A stretch of DNA of 64,000 nucleotides, taken from Sagittula sp. P11 (GTDB taxonomy: Bacteria; Pseudomonadota; Alphaproteobacteria; Rhodobacterales; Rhodobacteraceae). The stretch spans positions 1-64,000 of the forward strand of contig NZ_CP021915.1 in the NCBI RefSeq assembly GCF_002814095.1. The letters are read 5' to 3'. How positions within the stretch are numbered: position 1 is the stretch's first letter; the number at the start of each line of letters is the position of its first letter. Shown here one piece after another: positions 42,217-51,329 of this stretch. The notes under the pieces were generated by a model. The model did no database searches, was not told where the DNA came from, and worked only from the letters and a program-made list of their open reading frames with translations. Position numbers and translations under genes: made by a program.

Positions 42217-43221
42217 TCAGAGGGTGTCGAGCCAGTCGAGCAGGTCCGCGTCACGTTTCCATCGCGCGGGTCGATTTCCTGCTGCTGGAACGCCAACCTG
42301 TTCGAGCGCCTTTCGCTTGGTTTCGAGGTTGGCCTGGGCATAGTGGTTGGTGGTGTCCAAGCTGACATGCCCCAGCCAGCTTCGGATGACGGTGATGTCG
42401 ACGCCCGCCGCGACGAGGTGGACGGCCGTCGCGTGCCGGAAACTGTGCGGCGTCACATGCTTCGAGCGAAGCGTGGGTGTCGCATTCGCCGCCGCTGCGA
42501 CGTAACTCGCCAGCTTGTACCGCACGCCCGATGCCCCCAGGGGTTCGCCGTAACGATTGACGAAGATGCGCTCATCCGGTGCGCGCGGCTGCCGCTCCAG
42601 CAGCTTTTTCAGCAACGCCACCGTTTCCGGCCAAAGCGGGCAGATGCGTTCTTTTCGACCTTTTCCGTAAAGACGCACGCAATACGGTGCTTCGAACCGG
42701 ATCGCCTTGGGACAGAGATCGAGCGCCTCCTGGATACGCGCACCGCTATTATAGAGCAGTGACAGCAGCACATGGTCTCGCATCCCTTCGATGGTCGACC
42801 GGTCGGGTTGCGCGAGAATGGCCTCGACCTCCGCTGGCTCAAGATAGCAGGGTGCGGCGGTGGGTTTGCGCTTGAGCGGGATCGCGAGGACCTCTGCACA
42901 TTGGGCGACATATTCGGGATCCTTGTCCGCCACGAAGCTGAAGAAGCTGCGGATGGCGGCAAGCCGGCAGTTGCGCGTGCCGATCGTGCCCTTGCGACCA
43001 TGTTCAGCATGATTGAGGAACGCGCGGACCTCGCCGGCGGAGACGTCGGCCAGGGTGATCCTTGCGACACCACGGTCGTTTCGCTCCGCGACGAACCGAA
43101 GCAACAGCCGCCAGGTGTCCCGATAGGACTTGATGGTGTGGATCGAGGCGCTGCGCTGTTCCGCCAGCCATTCCTGGAAGAAGGCCCGCAATAGTTCGGG
43201 GAAGGGATTTGCGGCTTTCAT
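42217..43221 (-). CDS. RIT tyrosine recombinase (third gene, RitC-like)
   Basis: A 334-aa integrase-family protein. The N-terminal SAM-like domain has ASIHTIKSYRDTWRLLLRFV. The catalytic set is complete: Arg in LLYNSGARIQEALDLCP, HxxR in VTPHSFRHATAVHLVAAG, His in IRSWLGHVSLDTTNHYAQA, and Tyr in the same segment. It is the last gene of the trio, and its ATG overlaps the stop of the middle gene. Confidence 0.9.
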   Translation of the reverse strand: MKAANPFPELLRAFFQEWLAEQRSASIHTIKSYRDTWRLLLRFVAERNDRGVARITLADVSAGEVRAFLNHAEHGRKGTIGTRNCRLAAIRSFFSFVADKDPEYVAQCAEVLAIPLKRKPTAAPCYLEPAEVEAILAQPDRSTIEGMRDHVLLSLLYNSGARIQEALDLCPKAIRFEAPYCVRLYGKGRKERICPLWPETVALLKKLLERQPRAPDERIFVNRYGEPLGASGVRYKLASYVAAAANATPTLRSKHVTPHSFRHATAVHLVAAGVDITVIRSWLGHVSLDTTNHYAQANLETKRKALEQVGVPAAGNRPARWKRDADLLDWLDTL

Positions 43222-44573
43222 CACAGCGCCTCCCCGTTGAGGCAGGGGGCACCGACGACGCGGAACCGCTCGCTGGCTTCCTGCAGCAGATCCTGCGTGA
43301 CGGTGATGTAGACCAGCGTCGAGTTGATGTCCCGGTGACCCAGATAGGTCGAGAGGAAGTGCAGCCGGTCCTGCGGGTTGATGCCGGCTTGGTACCATTG
43401 GAGGATCCGGTTTACGACCATCGAGTGCCGCAGGTCATGCACACGCGGCCCTGTCCGTCCGGAAAGCGGTTTGAACCCGCCGCGGCGCATGACGTTGGTG
43501 ATCATCGTTGTGACCACCACCGGGGCGTAACGATCCTTGAAGTGATCCTGCCAGAACAGCCCCGACTGCGGGTCCTGTGGGGCACCAGCGCGCCGCCGCG
43601 CATCGAGATAGGCGCGCAGTTCAACCATGACGCTGCCCGATAACGGCAAGATCCTGGTCTTGTAGAACTTCGTTTCCCGGATCGTGATCGTGCCGGATCG
43701 AAGGTCGGCGTCGCCCAGATCGAGCCACGCAATCTCACTACGTCGCAGCCCGGCGCAATAGGCCAGCAAGATCATCGTGTAGAGGGTTAGCGGCCGCAGC
43801 GGGGCATGCGGCGACGGATAGCATCGGGCAACTTCGAGCATGAGCCGGATGTCAGCCGGGCTGAAGATATGCGGACGCCGGTGCTCCCGCGCCACCTCCC
43901 GCTCCGGTCGCGGGTTGAAGCGTTTCGGCGGGATGTTCGGATCGAGCCGTTGCCGCGCCTTGGTCAGGATGCGCCCCAGCTTCTGGCATTCTGCCGCGTG
44001 ATTGCGGGTCGGCTTTGCTGCCGCCCAATGCGTCAACATCGTCTCAAGCGGCTCTCCGGCCAGTTCCGGATGAGCCTGCAGGAACCGGTCGAACCGCAGC
44101 AACCAATGAGCTTGCGTTTCGTACTGGTAGCCCCGGTTTCGCATCAGCGCGACATGGTCACGCATGAAGTCGCCCAGAACGCTGCCGTAGGGCGCAGGCC
44201 GATACAGTCCCGCGAGGGCCTCGTCGGGATTGGACGATGCAAGGGCACGCCAGATCGGCTTGTTCTGCTTGATGTTGTGCTGCCTGCGAAGCTCGGCAAC
44301 GGGATTGCTGGCGATCAACTCGTTCTGGACCAGATAGTCGAGGAAACGGTCAACGATGCAGACCTGGTTCAATAGCGTCGACAATTTCCAGCGCGGTGCC
44401 ATTTCGCCCAACCAGTCTTCGATCATCTGGCGATCCACTGCAGGGTGCCGGAGCGCAACATCTTCGAAGCTGCGAAGGAACCAGCGATACGTGGGTCTGC
44501 TTCCCGGCCGGAACTGCGACTTCTCCAGAAAGGCGTCGATGATGGTGCGATCGGGATCGTGCCAGGCGCTCAT
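43221..44573 (-). CDS. RIT tyrosine recombinase (second gene, RitB-like)
   Basis: A 450-aa recombinase. Its long N-terminal part includes TYRWFLRSFEDVALRHPAVD. The catalytic set includes Arg in LAYCAGLRRSEIAWLDLGD, HxxR in GPRVHDLRHSMVVNRIL, His in STYLGHRDINSTLVYITVT, and Tyr in the same segment. Overlaps by ATGA on both sides show a single translational unit. Confidence 0.9.
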   Translation of the reverse strand: MSAWHDPDRTIIDAFLEKSQFRPGSRPTYRWFLRSFEDVALRHPAVDRQMIEDWLGEMAPRWKLSTLLNQVCIVDRFLDYLVQNELIASNPVAELRRQHNIKQNKPIWRALASSNPDEALAGLYRPAPYGSVLGDFMRDHVALMRNRGYQYETQAHWLLRFDRFLQAHPELAGEPLETMLTHWAAAKPTRNHAAECQKLGRILTKARQRLDPNIPPKRFNPRPEREVAREHRRPHIFSPADIRLMLEVARCYPSPHAPLRPLTLYTMILLAYCAGLRRSEIAWLDLGDADLRSGTITIRETKFYKTRILPLSGSVMVELRAYLDARRRAGAPQDPQSGLFWQDHFKDRYAPVVVTTMITNVMRRGGFKPLSGRTGPRVHDLRHSMVVNRILQWYQAGINPQDRLHFLSTYLGHRDINSTLVYITVTQDLLQEASERFRVVGAPCLNGEAL

Positions 44574-45799
44574 GACAGCACCTCCGATCCGGGCACGTCG
44601 AGCGCTACCGCCCGCAAATCTTCGGTGGCAAGTTTGAGATAGGTGTTGGTGGACTCGGTTGATCGGTGCCCGAGCACGTCGCCGATGATCTTTTGCGGAA
44701 CCGACGCCCGCAGCAGTTCAACCGCACGCGCGTGGCGGAAGATATGCGGTCCACGTTTTCCCACCGGGGTGACGCCCGCTGCCGCCAGACGTCTTTTGAC
44801 CATGCCGTGCAAGTTCGTCATCCGGGTATAGGGTGCAAGAGAGCGGATGAAGATTTCCCGGCATTCGACCTGCGGGCGCCCGGCACGCAGATAGTCAAGC
44901 AGCGCATCGCCGACCGGCGTCAGAAGCGGCATGGTGGAACAGGCATTGGTTTTGGTGTGCCGGATCCGCAGCGAATCCGCGCGCCAGTCGATGTCGTCGA
45001 GCCGGAGATTGCAGATCTCGCCTTGCCGCAACCCGTAGGTGGCAAGCATCAGCAAAATGGCATGGTCGCGCAGGCCCCTCGGCGACCTGTCTCTGCCGGT
45101 GGCCTCCAGAACCAGATCGATCTGGCTGCGGCTCAGGATCGAGGGAACATCCTCGTAGGCATAGAGCATGGGGCCGATGACCTGTGGGCTCAGATCGGTC
45201 GGAACCCGCCCCGACTGATGGAGATAGCGTAGCAGCGAACGGAGCCATGCGGCAGAACCCGAGAGCGATATCCGGCGCAGACCGATGGCGCGCATGTCCA
45301 TGTAGTGATCGATATCGCGCACGGCCATTGCCGAGAGATCGTCGGCGCCGCTGCGGCAGAAGTACCAATCCAGAAAGCGCCGCGCCTCCCGTGAGCGCGC
45401 GTCGATCGTCGCATCTGACAGACCGCGTTCGTCACGCATCCAGTTCCCGTAATCATGGCAAATGGCGTGCCGGAGCATCGCACCCGATTCGATTTCTGTT
45501 TCAGGCGGCCACGTGCCTTGGGCGAGGCGGAGCAACCTGCCGATCGCTGTTTGCGGCAGCCTGTGCCAGCGTGAGCTGGGCGGACGACCGTAGCGATCCT
45601 GAAAGCAAAGGACTGCGTGGCGGAAATACTGATCGACCTGCGCTGGCGTCACCATCGTCACCGGCATGCCACGCTCAGCCAGGTAGTCCAGGAACCGGCG
45701 GGCGTAGAGCCGATGGTTGGTCACGACCACCGGATTGTAGTTCTGCTCCATGAGCGATTTCGCAAGCTCTTCGATCAGCTCGTCGTGCAATTTCAACAT
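44570..45799 (-). CDS. RIT tyrosine recombinase (first gene, RitA-like)
   Basis: A 409-aa recombinase. I chose ATG 45799 (MLKLHDELIEELAKSLMEQN) because GAGGAGACATTC gives a clear ribosome site. Catalytic residues lie in MLATYGLRQGEICNLRL, KRGPHIFRHARAVELLRASV and IGDVLGHRSTESTNTYLKLA. It is first in the trio, reading inward from the right inverted repeat. Confidence 0.9.
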   Translation of the reverse strand: MLKLHDELIEELAKSLMEQNYNPVVVTNHRLYARRFLDYLAERGMPVTMVTPAQVDQYFRHAVLCFQDRYGRPPSSRWHRLPQTAIGRLLRLAQGTWPPETEIESGAMLRHAICHDYGNWMRDERGLSDATIDARSREARRFLDWYFCRSGADDLSAMAVRDIDHYMDMRAIGLRRISLSGSAAWLRSLLRYLHQSGRVPTDLSPQVIGPMLYAYEDVPSILSRSQIDLVLEATGRDRSPRGLRDHAILLMLATYGLRQGEICNLRLDDIDWRADSLRIRHTKTNACSTMPLLTPVGDALLDYLRAGRPQVECREIFIRSLAPYTRMTNLHGMVKRRLAAAGVTPVGKRGPHIFRHARAVELLRASVPQKIIGDVLGHRSTESTNTYLKLATEDLRAVALDVPGSEVLS

Positions 45800-45940
45800 G
45801 AATGTCTCCTCAGACGGTTGGAAAGCCGCCGAGGTTTGCAATCAAAATAATGCGCAGCAAAGCCCGCGCTGATATCCAGAAGCCAAGGAAAACAAAAATG
45901 AATCCCGGACACCTTCGCATTATCGCGTCCTCGCGATTAC

Positions 45941-48036
45941 GGACCATCCACCACAACCTCGAAGCGGCGCTGACCGCGACAGGCGTCAATGATGCCTCCG
46001 GTCAGACGAACGCCTCTGCCGCGAAAGCCTCGGCGAAGTCGCGCTTCGAGAGCACCAAGCAGCGCTTCTTCAATCACCTCCTGATGGGCATGAAAGCCCC
46101 GACCGTCATCCGCGCCATCGAAGAGGATGTTGCGGACGGCTATGCTTGCGTCATCCAGGTGGTCTCGACTGGCGAGAGCCTGTTGAAACGACGCCTCGAG
46201 GCGATGGATCCCGAAGACGAGCTGGTGGAAGGTGCGCTCACGCCCCGCGACTATGTGCTGTCCTATCTTGAACAGGCTTTCCCGATCCACGCCCAGAAGC
46301 TCGTGGAGATCGACGGAAACATGGTGGCCGAGCCGCTGCGGGATGCGAACGGTGCCCTGGTCGTCTCCCGCGAGGCCGAGGCCTTGCGCGATGCGGCGAT
46401 GATGGAGCTGATGGCGCTTGCGCCTATTCCCGCCGCGCTCGACCAGATCCTTTGGGCCTTCGGCGATGAGGCCGTGGCCGAAGTAACCGGGCGCTCCATT
46501 CGATCCCTGAAATCCAGCGACGGGGCCCTGTTTATCGAAAAGCGCAGCGCCAACAGCAATTCCTCGGAAACCCGCGCCTTCATGGATGGCGAGAAGGACA
46601 TCCTCATCTTCTCCGATGCGGGCGGGACGGGCCGGTCCTATCATGCCGCAAAGACGGCGAAGAACCAGAAGCGGCGGCGCCACTATCTGCTGGAGCCCGG
46701 CTGGCGGGCCGATGCGGCAATCCAGGGGCTAGGACGCACGCATCGTTCGGCTCAAGTGTCAGCACCCTTCTTCCGGGTCTGCACCTCGGATGTGCATGGC
46801 GAGAAGCGCTTCACCTCCACCATCGCCCGGCGGCTCGATCAGCTGGGGGCGCTCACCAAGGGCCAGCGCGAGACCGGCTCGCAGGGCATGTTCCGCGAGG
46901 AGGACAATCTCGAGAGCCCGATCGCAAGGGGTGCGCTGCGCGGCTATTACGCCGACCTGGCCGCCGGGCGTGCCGGGGCCATGAGCTATGAGAAGTTCTG
47001 CGATTGGACCGCCTTGCGGCTGATCGACCAGGACGGCGTGCTGCTCGAAGAGCTTCCACCAATCCAACGCTTCCTGAACCGGGTGCTGGCGCTGCCCATC
47101 CACATGCAGAACGCGCTCTTCGCCGAGTTCATGAGCCGGATCGCCGATCAGACCGAGCGGGCGCGGGCGGCTGGCACGCTCGATCTCGGCGTCGAGACAC
47201 TGCGTGGCGAGCGGATAGAGCAGGTCTCGACCGAAGACCTCTGGACCTGTCCGCGCTCCAGAGCAGTGACGCGCATAATCGGACTTGAGGTGACGGACCC
47301 CGTCCATATCCTCTCCGCAGAAGAGGTGCTGGATCGGAACCCCGACAGGTTGCCGATGATCAACCGCGCGTCGGGTCGCGCGGCGTTCATCTCAGCCCGT
47401 CCGATGCAGATGTACGACGAGGAGATTGTCACGCTCATGCGCAAGGTGACCCGGCCGAGCGGGTCCACCTATGTCGAGGAAGGGTAGTTCCAGGCTTCCG
47501 CCTGGGAAGAGATCGAGCCGTCCGAGTTCCGCCGCCTCTGGGACGAGGAGGCCGATAGCCTGCCGAAGGTGACCACGACGAAGCTCTATCTGCTGACCGG
47601 GCTGCTACTGCCGATCTGGAAGGACATCCCCTCGGGCAACGAACGCATCTACCGGGTCACGCCCGAGGGGCAGGGGAGCATGATCGGCCGCACAGTCAGC
47701 GAGGACGGTGCGGCCGCGCTCAGAGCCCGTTTTATGGTCGGCACCCCGAAAACCCCGCAGGAGATGCTAACGGCGGCGCTCGGGTCCACCGCGCCGGTCG
47801 ATCTGGGCCGGGGCCTCACGCTCACCCGCCGCCGGGTCGCGGGCGCGGCCCGCCTCGAGATCGACGGGGCCGACCGGGGCACGATCGACGGGCTGAAGGC
47901 CATGGGGTGTTTCACGGAGATCATCGCCTTCCAGCTCCGGGTCTTCGTGCCCCACGGGGAGGGCGTCGATACCGCCGCGATCCTGGGCCGGATCGTGGGG
48001 GACGGATCAGCCTCCAGGGCTGATCGCGCCGCCTGA
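45941..48036 (+). pseudogene. Strawberry-notch-like helicase gene, 3' part, with in-frame stop
   Basis: It continues the helicase from IHHNLEAALTATG after the RIT element. The C-lobe is present: YACVIQVVSTGESLLKRRLE, then KDILIFSDAGGTGRSYHAAK and PGWRADAAIQGLGRTHRSAQ, the SF2 arginine-finger region. A TAG at 47485-47487 follows STYVEEG. The same frame then goes on as FQASAWEEIEPSEFRRLWDE to a second stop at 48036. The TAG sits where Trp (TGG) would fit, so a single G-to-A change is likely. Even without the RIT element the product would lack its last 180 residues. Confidence 0.85.
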
Positions 48037-48162
48037 AAGGTAAAGCGGGCTCTCGGTCAGGGGGGAACGCGGAAGGGGTTTGGCCCGTCCGCGTTCCGGC
48101 GCCGTGGCCGGTCTCCGACCGCCTCGGCGCATCCCTAAATCCCAGACACAAGGACGAGACCC

Positions 48163-48549
48163 ATGACCGATCCCCAGATCGACTTCGCCGAGACGATGGC
48201 GAAATGGCAGGCCGAGCGCGAAGCCGCGAACAAGGCTGCCAGGGGCGAACTGCTCCCGCAGTTGCGTGCCCTCGGCGTTACCGAGGTGGCCGCCGAATAC
48301 GAAGGCTACGGCGATTCCGGCAATGTCGAAGACGTGACGGTGCAGCCCGCGGGCATCGAACTCCCCGACGACCTCCGCACGAAAGTCGAGGATTTCGCCT
48401 GGTCCGTCGCCTATCACCAGCATCCGGGCTTCGAGAACAACGAGGGCGGCTATGGCACGCTGACCTGGGATGTCACCGCCGACAGCATCACGCTGGATCA
48501 CGCCGACCGATATGTCGAATGCTCCCACAGCTTTGACGAGGGGCTCTGA
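48163..48549 (+). CDS. DUF6878-like conserved protein
   Basis: A 128-aa acidic protein from ATG 48163. The pattern LGVTEVAAEYEGYGDSGNVE, then AWSVAYHQHPGFENNEGGYG and ITLDHADRYVECSHSFDEGL fits DUF6878-type proteins of conjugative elements. Its function is unknown. The next gene starts 1 bp after its stop, so the two are an operon. Confidence 0.75.
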   Translation: MTDPQIDFAETMAKWQAEREAANKAARGELLPQLRALGVTEVAAEYEGYGDSGNVEDVTVQPAGIELPDDLRTKVEDFAWSVAYHQHPGFENNEGGYGTLTWDVTADSITLDHADRYVECSHSFDEGL

Positions 48550-48550
48550 T

Positions 48551-48988
48551 ATGGCCCATCCCCTGCATCATGCCGAAAGCTCCGCCCGGAAGTACGGCGG
48601 CAAGCCTTCGGACTACCAGGCGCTGCACGAGTTTTTTGATGTCTCCAAGGAGCACCTCGCGCTCTTCGTCCACCGAGCCTACAGGCACAACACGCTCGGC
48701 ATCTTCGAATTGGAGCGCCAGTTCGGCAGAACGCTGACCAACAGTGCGGGCCGGGTCATTCCGACCCGCTGGATCGGCGAGCAGCATGTCCGCGAGGATT
48801 GCCAGGGCCGCATCCCGTCGCTCGCCGACTGGCTTATCCGCATCCGGCCCGAGCCATGGATGGCCAATGGCCGGATCGACTTTGATCCTCCAGATATCGT
48901 CGGCGATCCGCGGGTCGCCTGGATGGCAGAGGTGGCAGCGGGCAGGACGATCCTCGGTCTCAAGGACTGGATGGAAGGGAGGGGCTGA
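48551..48988 (+). CDS. DUF6915-like conserved protein
   Basis: A 145-aa protein starting MAHPLHHAESSARKYGGKPS. It contains DYQALHEFFDVSKEHLALFV, then HNTLGIFELERQFG and an EQHVREDCQGRIPSLADWL segment with His/Cys residues that could bind metal. This pattern is recurrent on alphaproteobacterial plasmids; the family name is from memory. It lies in the middle of a three-gene run with 1- and 2-bp gaps. Confidence 0.72.
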   Translation: MAHPLHHAESSARKYGGKPSDYQALHEFFDVSKEHLALFVHRAYRHNTLGIFELERQFGRTLTNSAGRVIPTRWIGEQHVREDCQGRIPSLADWLIRIRPEPWMANGRIDFDPPDIVGDPRVAWMAEVAAGRTILGLKDWMEGRG

Positions 48989-48990
48989 TC

Positions 48991-49269
48991 ATGCGCAATG
49001 TCCGCAGGTTCTACGATTGCAGCACCGCACATTTGCCCGAGGAGACCGCTCAGGCCATCGAAGACGGGCTCTTCGCCAAATCGCCAACCATGCTCAGCGA
49101 ATATGGCTGGCTGTTCTCCGTCCCGGAAACGCTCGCCGACTTACCGGAAGGCGTCAACTGTGACGCCTTCAAGAGGGTCATGGCGTTGGCGATGGATGCA
49201 GGCTGCGACTGCGTCCTCTTCGATCGGGACGTCCCGCCGGTCCCCTATCTCGAGGCCTTTGACTGGTAG
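48991..49269 (+). CDS. Small conserved protein (DUF5983-like)
   Basis: A 92-aa protein with FYDCSTAHLPEETAQAIEDG, YGWLFSVPETLADLP and VMALAMDAGCDCVLFDRDVP. It resembles DUF5983-type proteins of mobile elements. It is the last gene of the run; a perfect palindromic terminator begins 18 bp after its stop. Confidence 0.7.
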   Translation: MRNVRRFYDCSTAHLPEETAQAIEDGLFAKSPTMLSEYGWLFSVPETLADLPEGVNCDAFKRVMALAMDAGCDCVLFDRDVPPVPYLEAFDW

Positions 49270-49287
49270 ATCAATCGCAGTTGCACT

Positions 49288-49313
49288 GAGGCCCGATCCG
49301 CGGATCGGGCCTC
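49288..49313 (+). terminator. Rho-independent terminator
   Basis: A perfect 26-bp palindrome begins GAGGCCCGATCCG at 49288 and is followed by TCTTGTTTC. It ends the three-gene unit 48163-49269. Confidence 0.85.
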
Positions 49314-49350
49314 TCTTGTTTCTGCCGCCAACACTGAAATGGAGATCCAG

Positions 49351-49629
49351 ATGAACATTGCGGAGATCAAGGCCGCCGTGGGTGCCGGCAAATCCGTCCA
49401 CTGGGCGAACGAGGGCTACCGGGTTCACCGGGATGGTCTCGGCCAATACCTCATCACCTTTGTGCCAAACGGCAGCACCATCGGTCTGACCGACCGGAGC
49501 GGCCGACGGCTGAACGGAGCCGAGGCCGATTTCTTCATATCTGAGCCGATGCACTGTGCAGCGGCAGAGCAGGGGAGGGACGCGCACGTGGCGACGTGGG
49601 ACACCTCGTCCAGCGCCGGGCCGGGCTGA
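49351..49629 (+). CDS. Small accessory-module protein of unknown function
   Basis: A 92-aa protein from ATG 49351 with an AAATGGAGATCCAG ribosome site. It contains MNIAEIKAAVGAGKSVHWAN, EGYRVHRDGLGQYLITFVPN and RRLNGAEADFFISEP. I do not recognise a domain. The last 20 residues are low in conserved character, so the natural end may once have been earlier. Confidence 0.6.
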   Translation: MNIAEIKAAVGAGKSVHWANEGYRVHRDGLGQYLITFVPNGSTIGLTDRSGRRLNGAEADFFISEPMHCAAAEQGRDAHVATWDTSSSAGPG

Positions 49630-49745
49630 CGGTCAGGAGAGAAAGGAAAGAGGGCTTTCGGTTTTGCGATCCCATGAGGGGTCGAAAAGCAATCCCGCGT
49701 GCTCTGGCAAAAAGCCGGGCAGCGGCAAACCCAAGGAGAAGACCC

Positions 49746-50474
49746 ATGTTCGCAGGAACCCTGACGAAAAACGCCGAGACCGCAGCCACCGCCTATTCCG
49801 GCATAATCCATTCGACCCGGTTCGATGTTGCCATCCAACTCGAAACCCGGACGAAGATGTCCGAGCGGAGCCCGGACTATGACGTGACCGCGGTGAACAA
49901 ATCCGGCCGCAAGGTGCGCATCGGCACGGCCTGGAACGAGACCGGCAATACCACCGGCAATCCCTACATCTCGATGCAGATCGATGTCGGCCTCGGGCCG
50001 TTTCGGGTCAACGCCGTGCAGACGAAGGAAGCGCGCGAAGCGATGACCGGTGAATTCGAGATCATCCCGCTGGTGTCGAACGGTGCCATGAAGTCCGGCT
50101 CGATCTCGGGCGAGTTGACCGCAATGGATGCCGACAACGCCTTCGCCGGTTACATCGCCAACATGATGTTCGACCTCGATTTCATCCTCGTCGAGAACGC
50201 GTTCAAGACCGAGGAGACCCATCCCGACTACCGCATCGAGGTCAGCTCGCCCAAGGGCCACCCGATCCGCGTGGGCTCGGCCTGGATGGCGAAGAGCAAC
50301 CGGACCGGCAACGACTACGTCTCGCTCCTCATCAACACGCCCGATGGCGATCTGCGGGTGAACGCTGTTCAGAACGAGGAGCAGCGGGGCGGCCAGACCT
50401 TCTCGATCATTCCCTTCGTCGAGAGCGCCGGCCAGGAGCGGTCTGACAACACCGGCCTCGCTTTGGTGGGCTGA
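49746..50474 (+). CDS. DUF736-family protein with duplicated region
   Basis: A 242-aa protein. The DUF736 pattern (DYDVTAVNKSGRKVRIGTAW, then NPYISMQIDVGLGPFRVNAV) occurs at residues 40-90. A second copy occurs near the C-terminus (DYRIEVSSPKGHPIRVGSAW, then NDYVSLLINTPDGDLRVNAV). DUF736 proteins are widespread on alphaproteobacterial plasmids; a DNA-associated role is suspected but unproven. A tandem two-domain form is larger than the usual 100-residue version. Confidence 0.85.
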   Translation: MFAGTLTKNAETAATAYSGIIHSTRFDVAIQLETRTKMSERSPDYDVTAVNKSGRKVRIGTAWNETGNTTGNPYISMQIDVGLGPFRVNAVQTKEAREAMTGEFEIIPLVSNGAMKSGSISGELTAMDADNAFAGYIANMMFDLDFILVENAFKTEETHPDYRIEVSSPKGHPIRVGSAWMAKSNRTGNDYVSLLINTPDGDLRVNAVQNEEQRGGQTFSIIPFVESAGQERSDNTGLALVG

Positions 50475-50628
50475 CGCGCGACGACTTCCACCGAACGGGC
50501 GTCCCGGGCAACCTGGGCGCCTTTCACCCGTGCAGGCCTGATCCTCCTCCGAAACCAGGCCTGACGGGGCGGTGCCGGTCCTGTCTCCGACCGGCCCGCG
50601 CCTCCTGTCCCCGAAAGGCAGGTCCCGT

Positions 50629-50658
50629 GAGGGGAGCCGCGGCAGCGCGGCTCCCCTC
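50629..50658 (+). terminator. Hairpin terminator
   Basis: The 13-bp stem GAGGGGAGCCGCG/CGCGGCTCCCCTC with a four-base loop is followed by TTCTCGTTTC. It lies between the DUF736 gene and the next small gene. Confidence 0.75.
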
Positions 50659-50691
50659 TTCTCGTTTCACCCCATCAGAAGGACGACAGCC

Positions 50692-50922
50692 ATGTTCAAT
50701 CTCTCCCATCCCAAACTGGTCACGCTCGCTGAGACCGAAGGTTACGCCGAGGTCGCGGACTTCCTGGAGGACTATGCGCTCGACAGCATCGTGCCCGCGA
50801 TCTGCATGGCGCCCAATTGCGATCACACCGCTGATCTCGAACCGGATCAGCGCGCCGGCTTCTGCGAGGCCTGCGGTCGTCCCACCATGAAATCCGGCCT
50901 CGTCATCGCTGGCTTGATTTGA
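50692..50922 (+). CDS. Small Cys-rich (zinc ribbon-like) protein
   Basis: A 76-aa protein from ATG 50692. Four cysteines in AICMAPNCDHTADLE and GFCEACGRPT form a CxxxxC...CxxC pattern typical of a zinc ribbon. The N-terminal helix is LVTLAETEGYAEVADFLEDY. It is a recurrent small protein of these modules and its role is unknown. A nearby leader supplies AGAAGGACGACAGCC as ribosome site. Confidence 0.72.
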   Translation: MFNLSHPKLVTLAETEGYAEVADFLEDYALDSIVPAICMAPNCDHTADLEPDQRAGFCEACGRPTMKSGLVIAGLI

Positions 50923-50945
50923 GCGGCAAGGATGAGGGGCTTCCC

Positions 50946-51329
50946 ATGACACATAATCAATACACGACGCCCGGCACGCGGCTTACCTGGTCCGACGTCG
51001 GCGAATGGGTCGATGCGGCCCACCGGATCGGCAGGCGCCGGCCCGGTGCGGCGCGCAACCGGGCCTTTGCCGCCCATGCGGCGGCATTGCCCCGCGACCT
51101 CACCAACCGCGAGACGCATATGCCATCGCTGGAGGCGGCGATTCACCTCCTAAAACACGGACATCCCAGTCTCGCCCGGCCGCAGAGAGGCCATCGGGCG
51201 GATCACCCGACCACGCCGGTCATCATGGATCTGATGAACCGTCTCGCCGTCCTGAAACGCCGGGATGAGATACCCGCCGGGAACAACTGGACCGCCATGT
51301 TCGGAGGTTCCGATGCGCATTCCGGCTGA
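50946..51329 (+). CDS. Accessory-module protein of unknown function
   Basis: A 127-aa basic protein, MTHNQYTTPGTRLTWSDVGE, with many Arg residues (RIGRRRPGAARNRAFAAHAA). No recognised domain. Its 3' end overlaps the start of the PAPS-reductase-like gene by 17 bp in another frame, so the genes are co-transcribed. Confidence 0.55.
   Translation: MTHNQYTTPGTRLTWSDVGEWVDAAHRIGRRRPGAARNRAFAAHAAALPRDLTNRETHMPSLEAAIHLLKHGHPSLARPQRGHRADHPTTPVIMDLMNRLAVLKRRDEIPAGNNWTAMFGGSDAHSG

Larger units (their letters stand above)
42091..45940 (-). mobile_element. RIT element (recombinase in trio)
   Basis: A 3850-bp insertion between 5-bp direct repeats GGACC (42086-42090 and 45941-45945). It holds three ATGA-coupled tyrosine recombinases on the minus strand. 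Inverted repeats of about 31 bp lie at 42114-42144 and 45912-45942, starting CCGTAATCGCGAGGACGCG. The left end has an extra perfect 20-bp palindrome. Excision with one GGACC restores the helicase frame: AYAGAFRT then IHHNLEAALT. Confidence 0.92.

Noticed and set aside
42146-42762. Extended plus-strand frame continuing the helicase past 42090
   Set aside because: After 42090 the codons come from the RIT element and are antisense to its third recombinase; the true continuation is at 45946.
49596-49745. N-terminal extension of the DUF736 protein
   Set aside because: The upstream codons are not family-like, and ATG 49746 has a good GGAGAAGACCC ribosome site.
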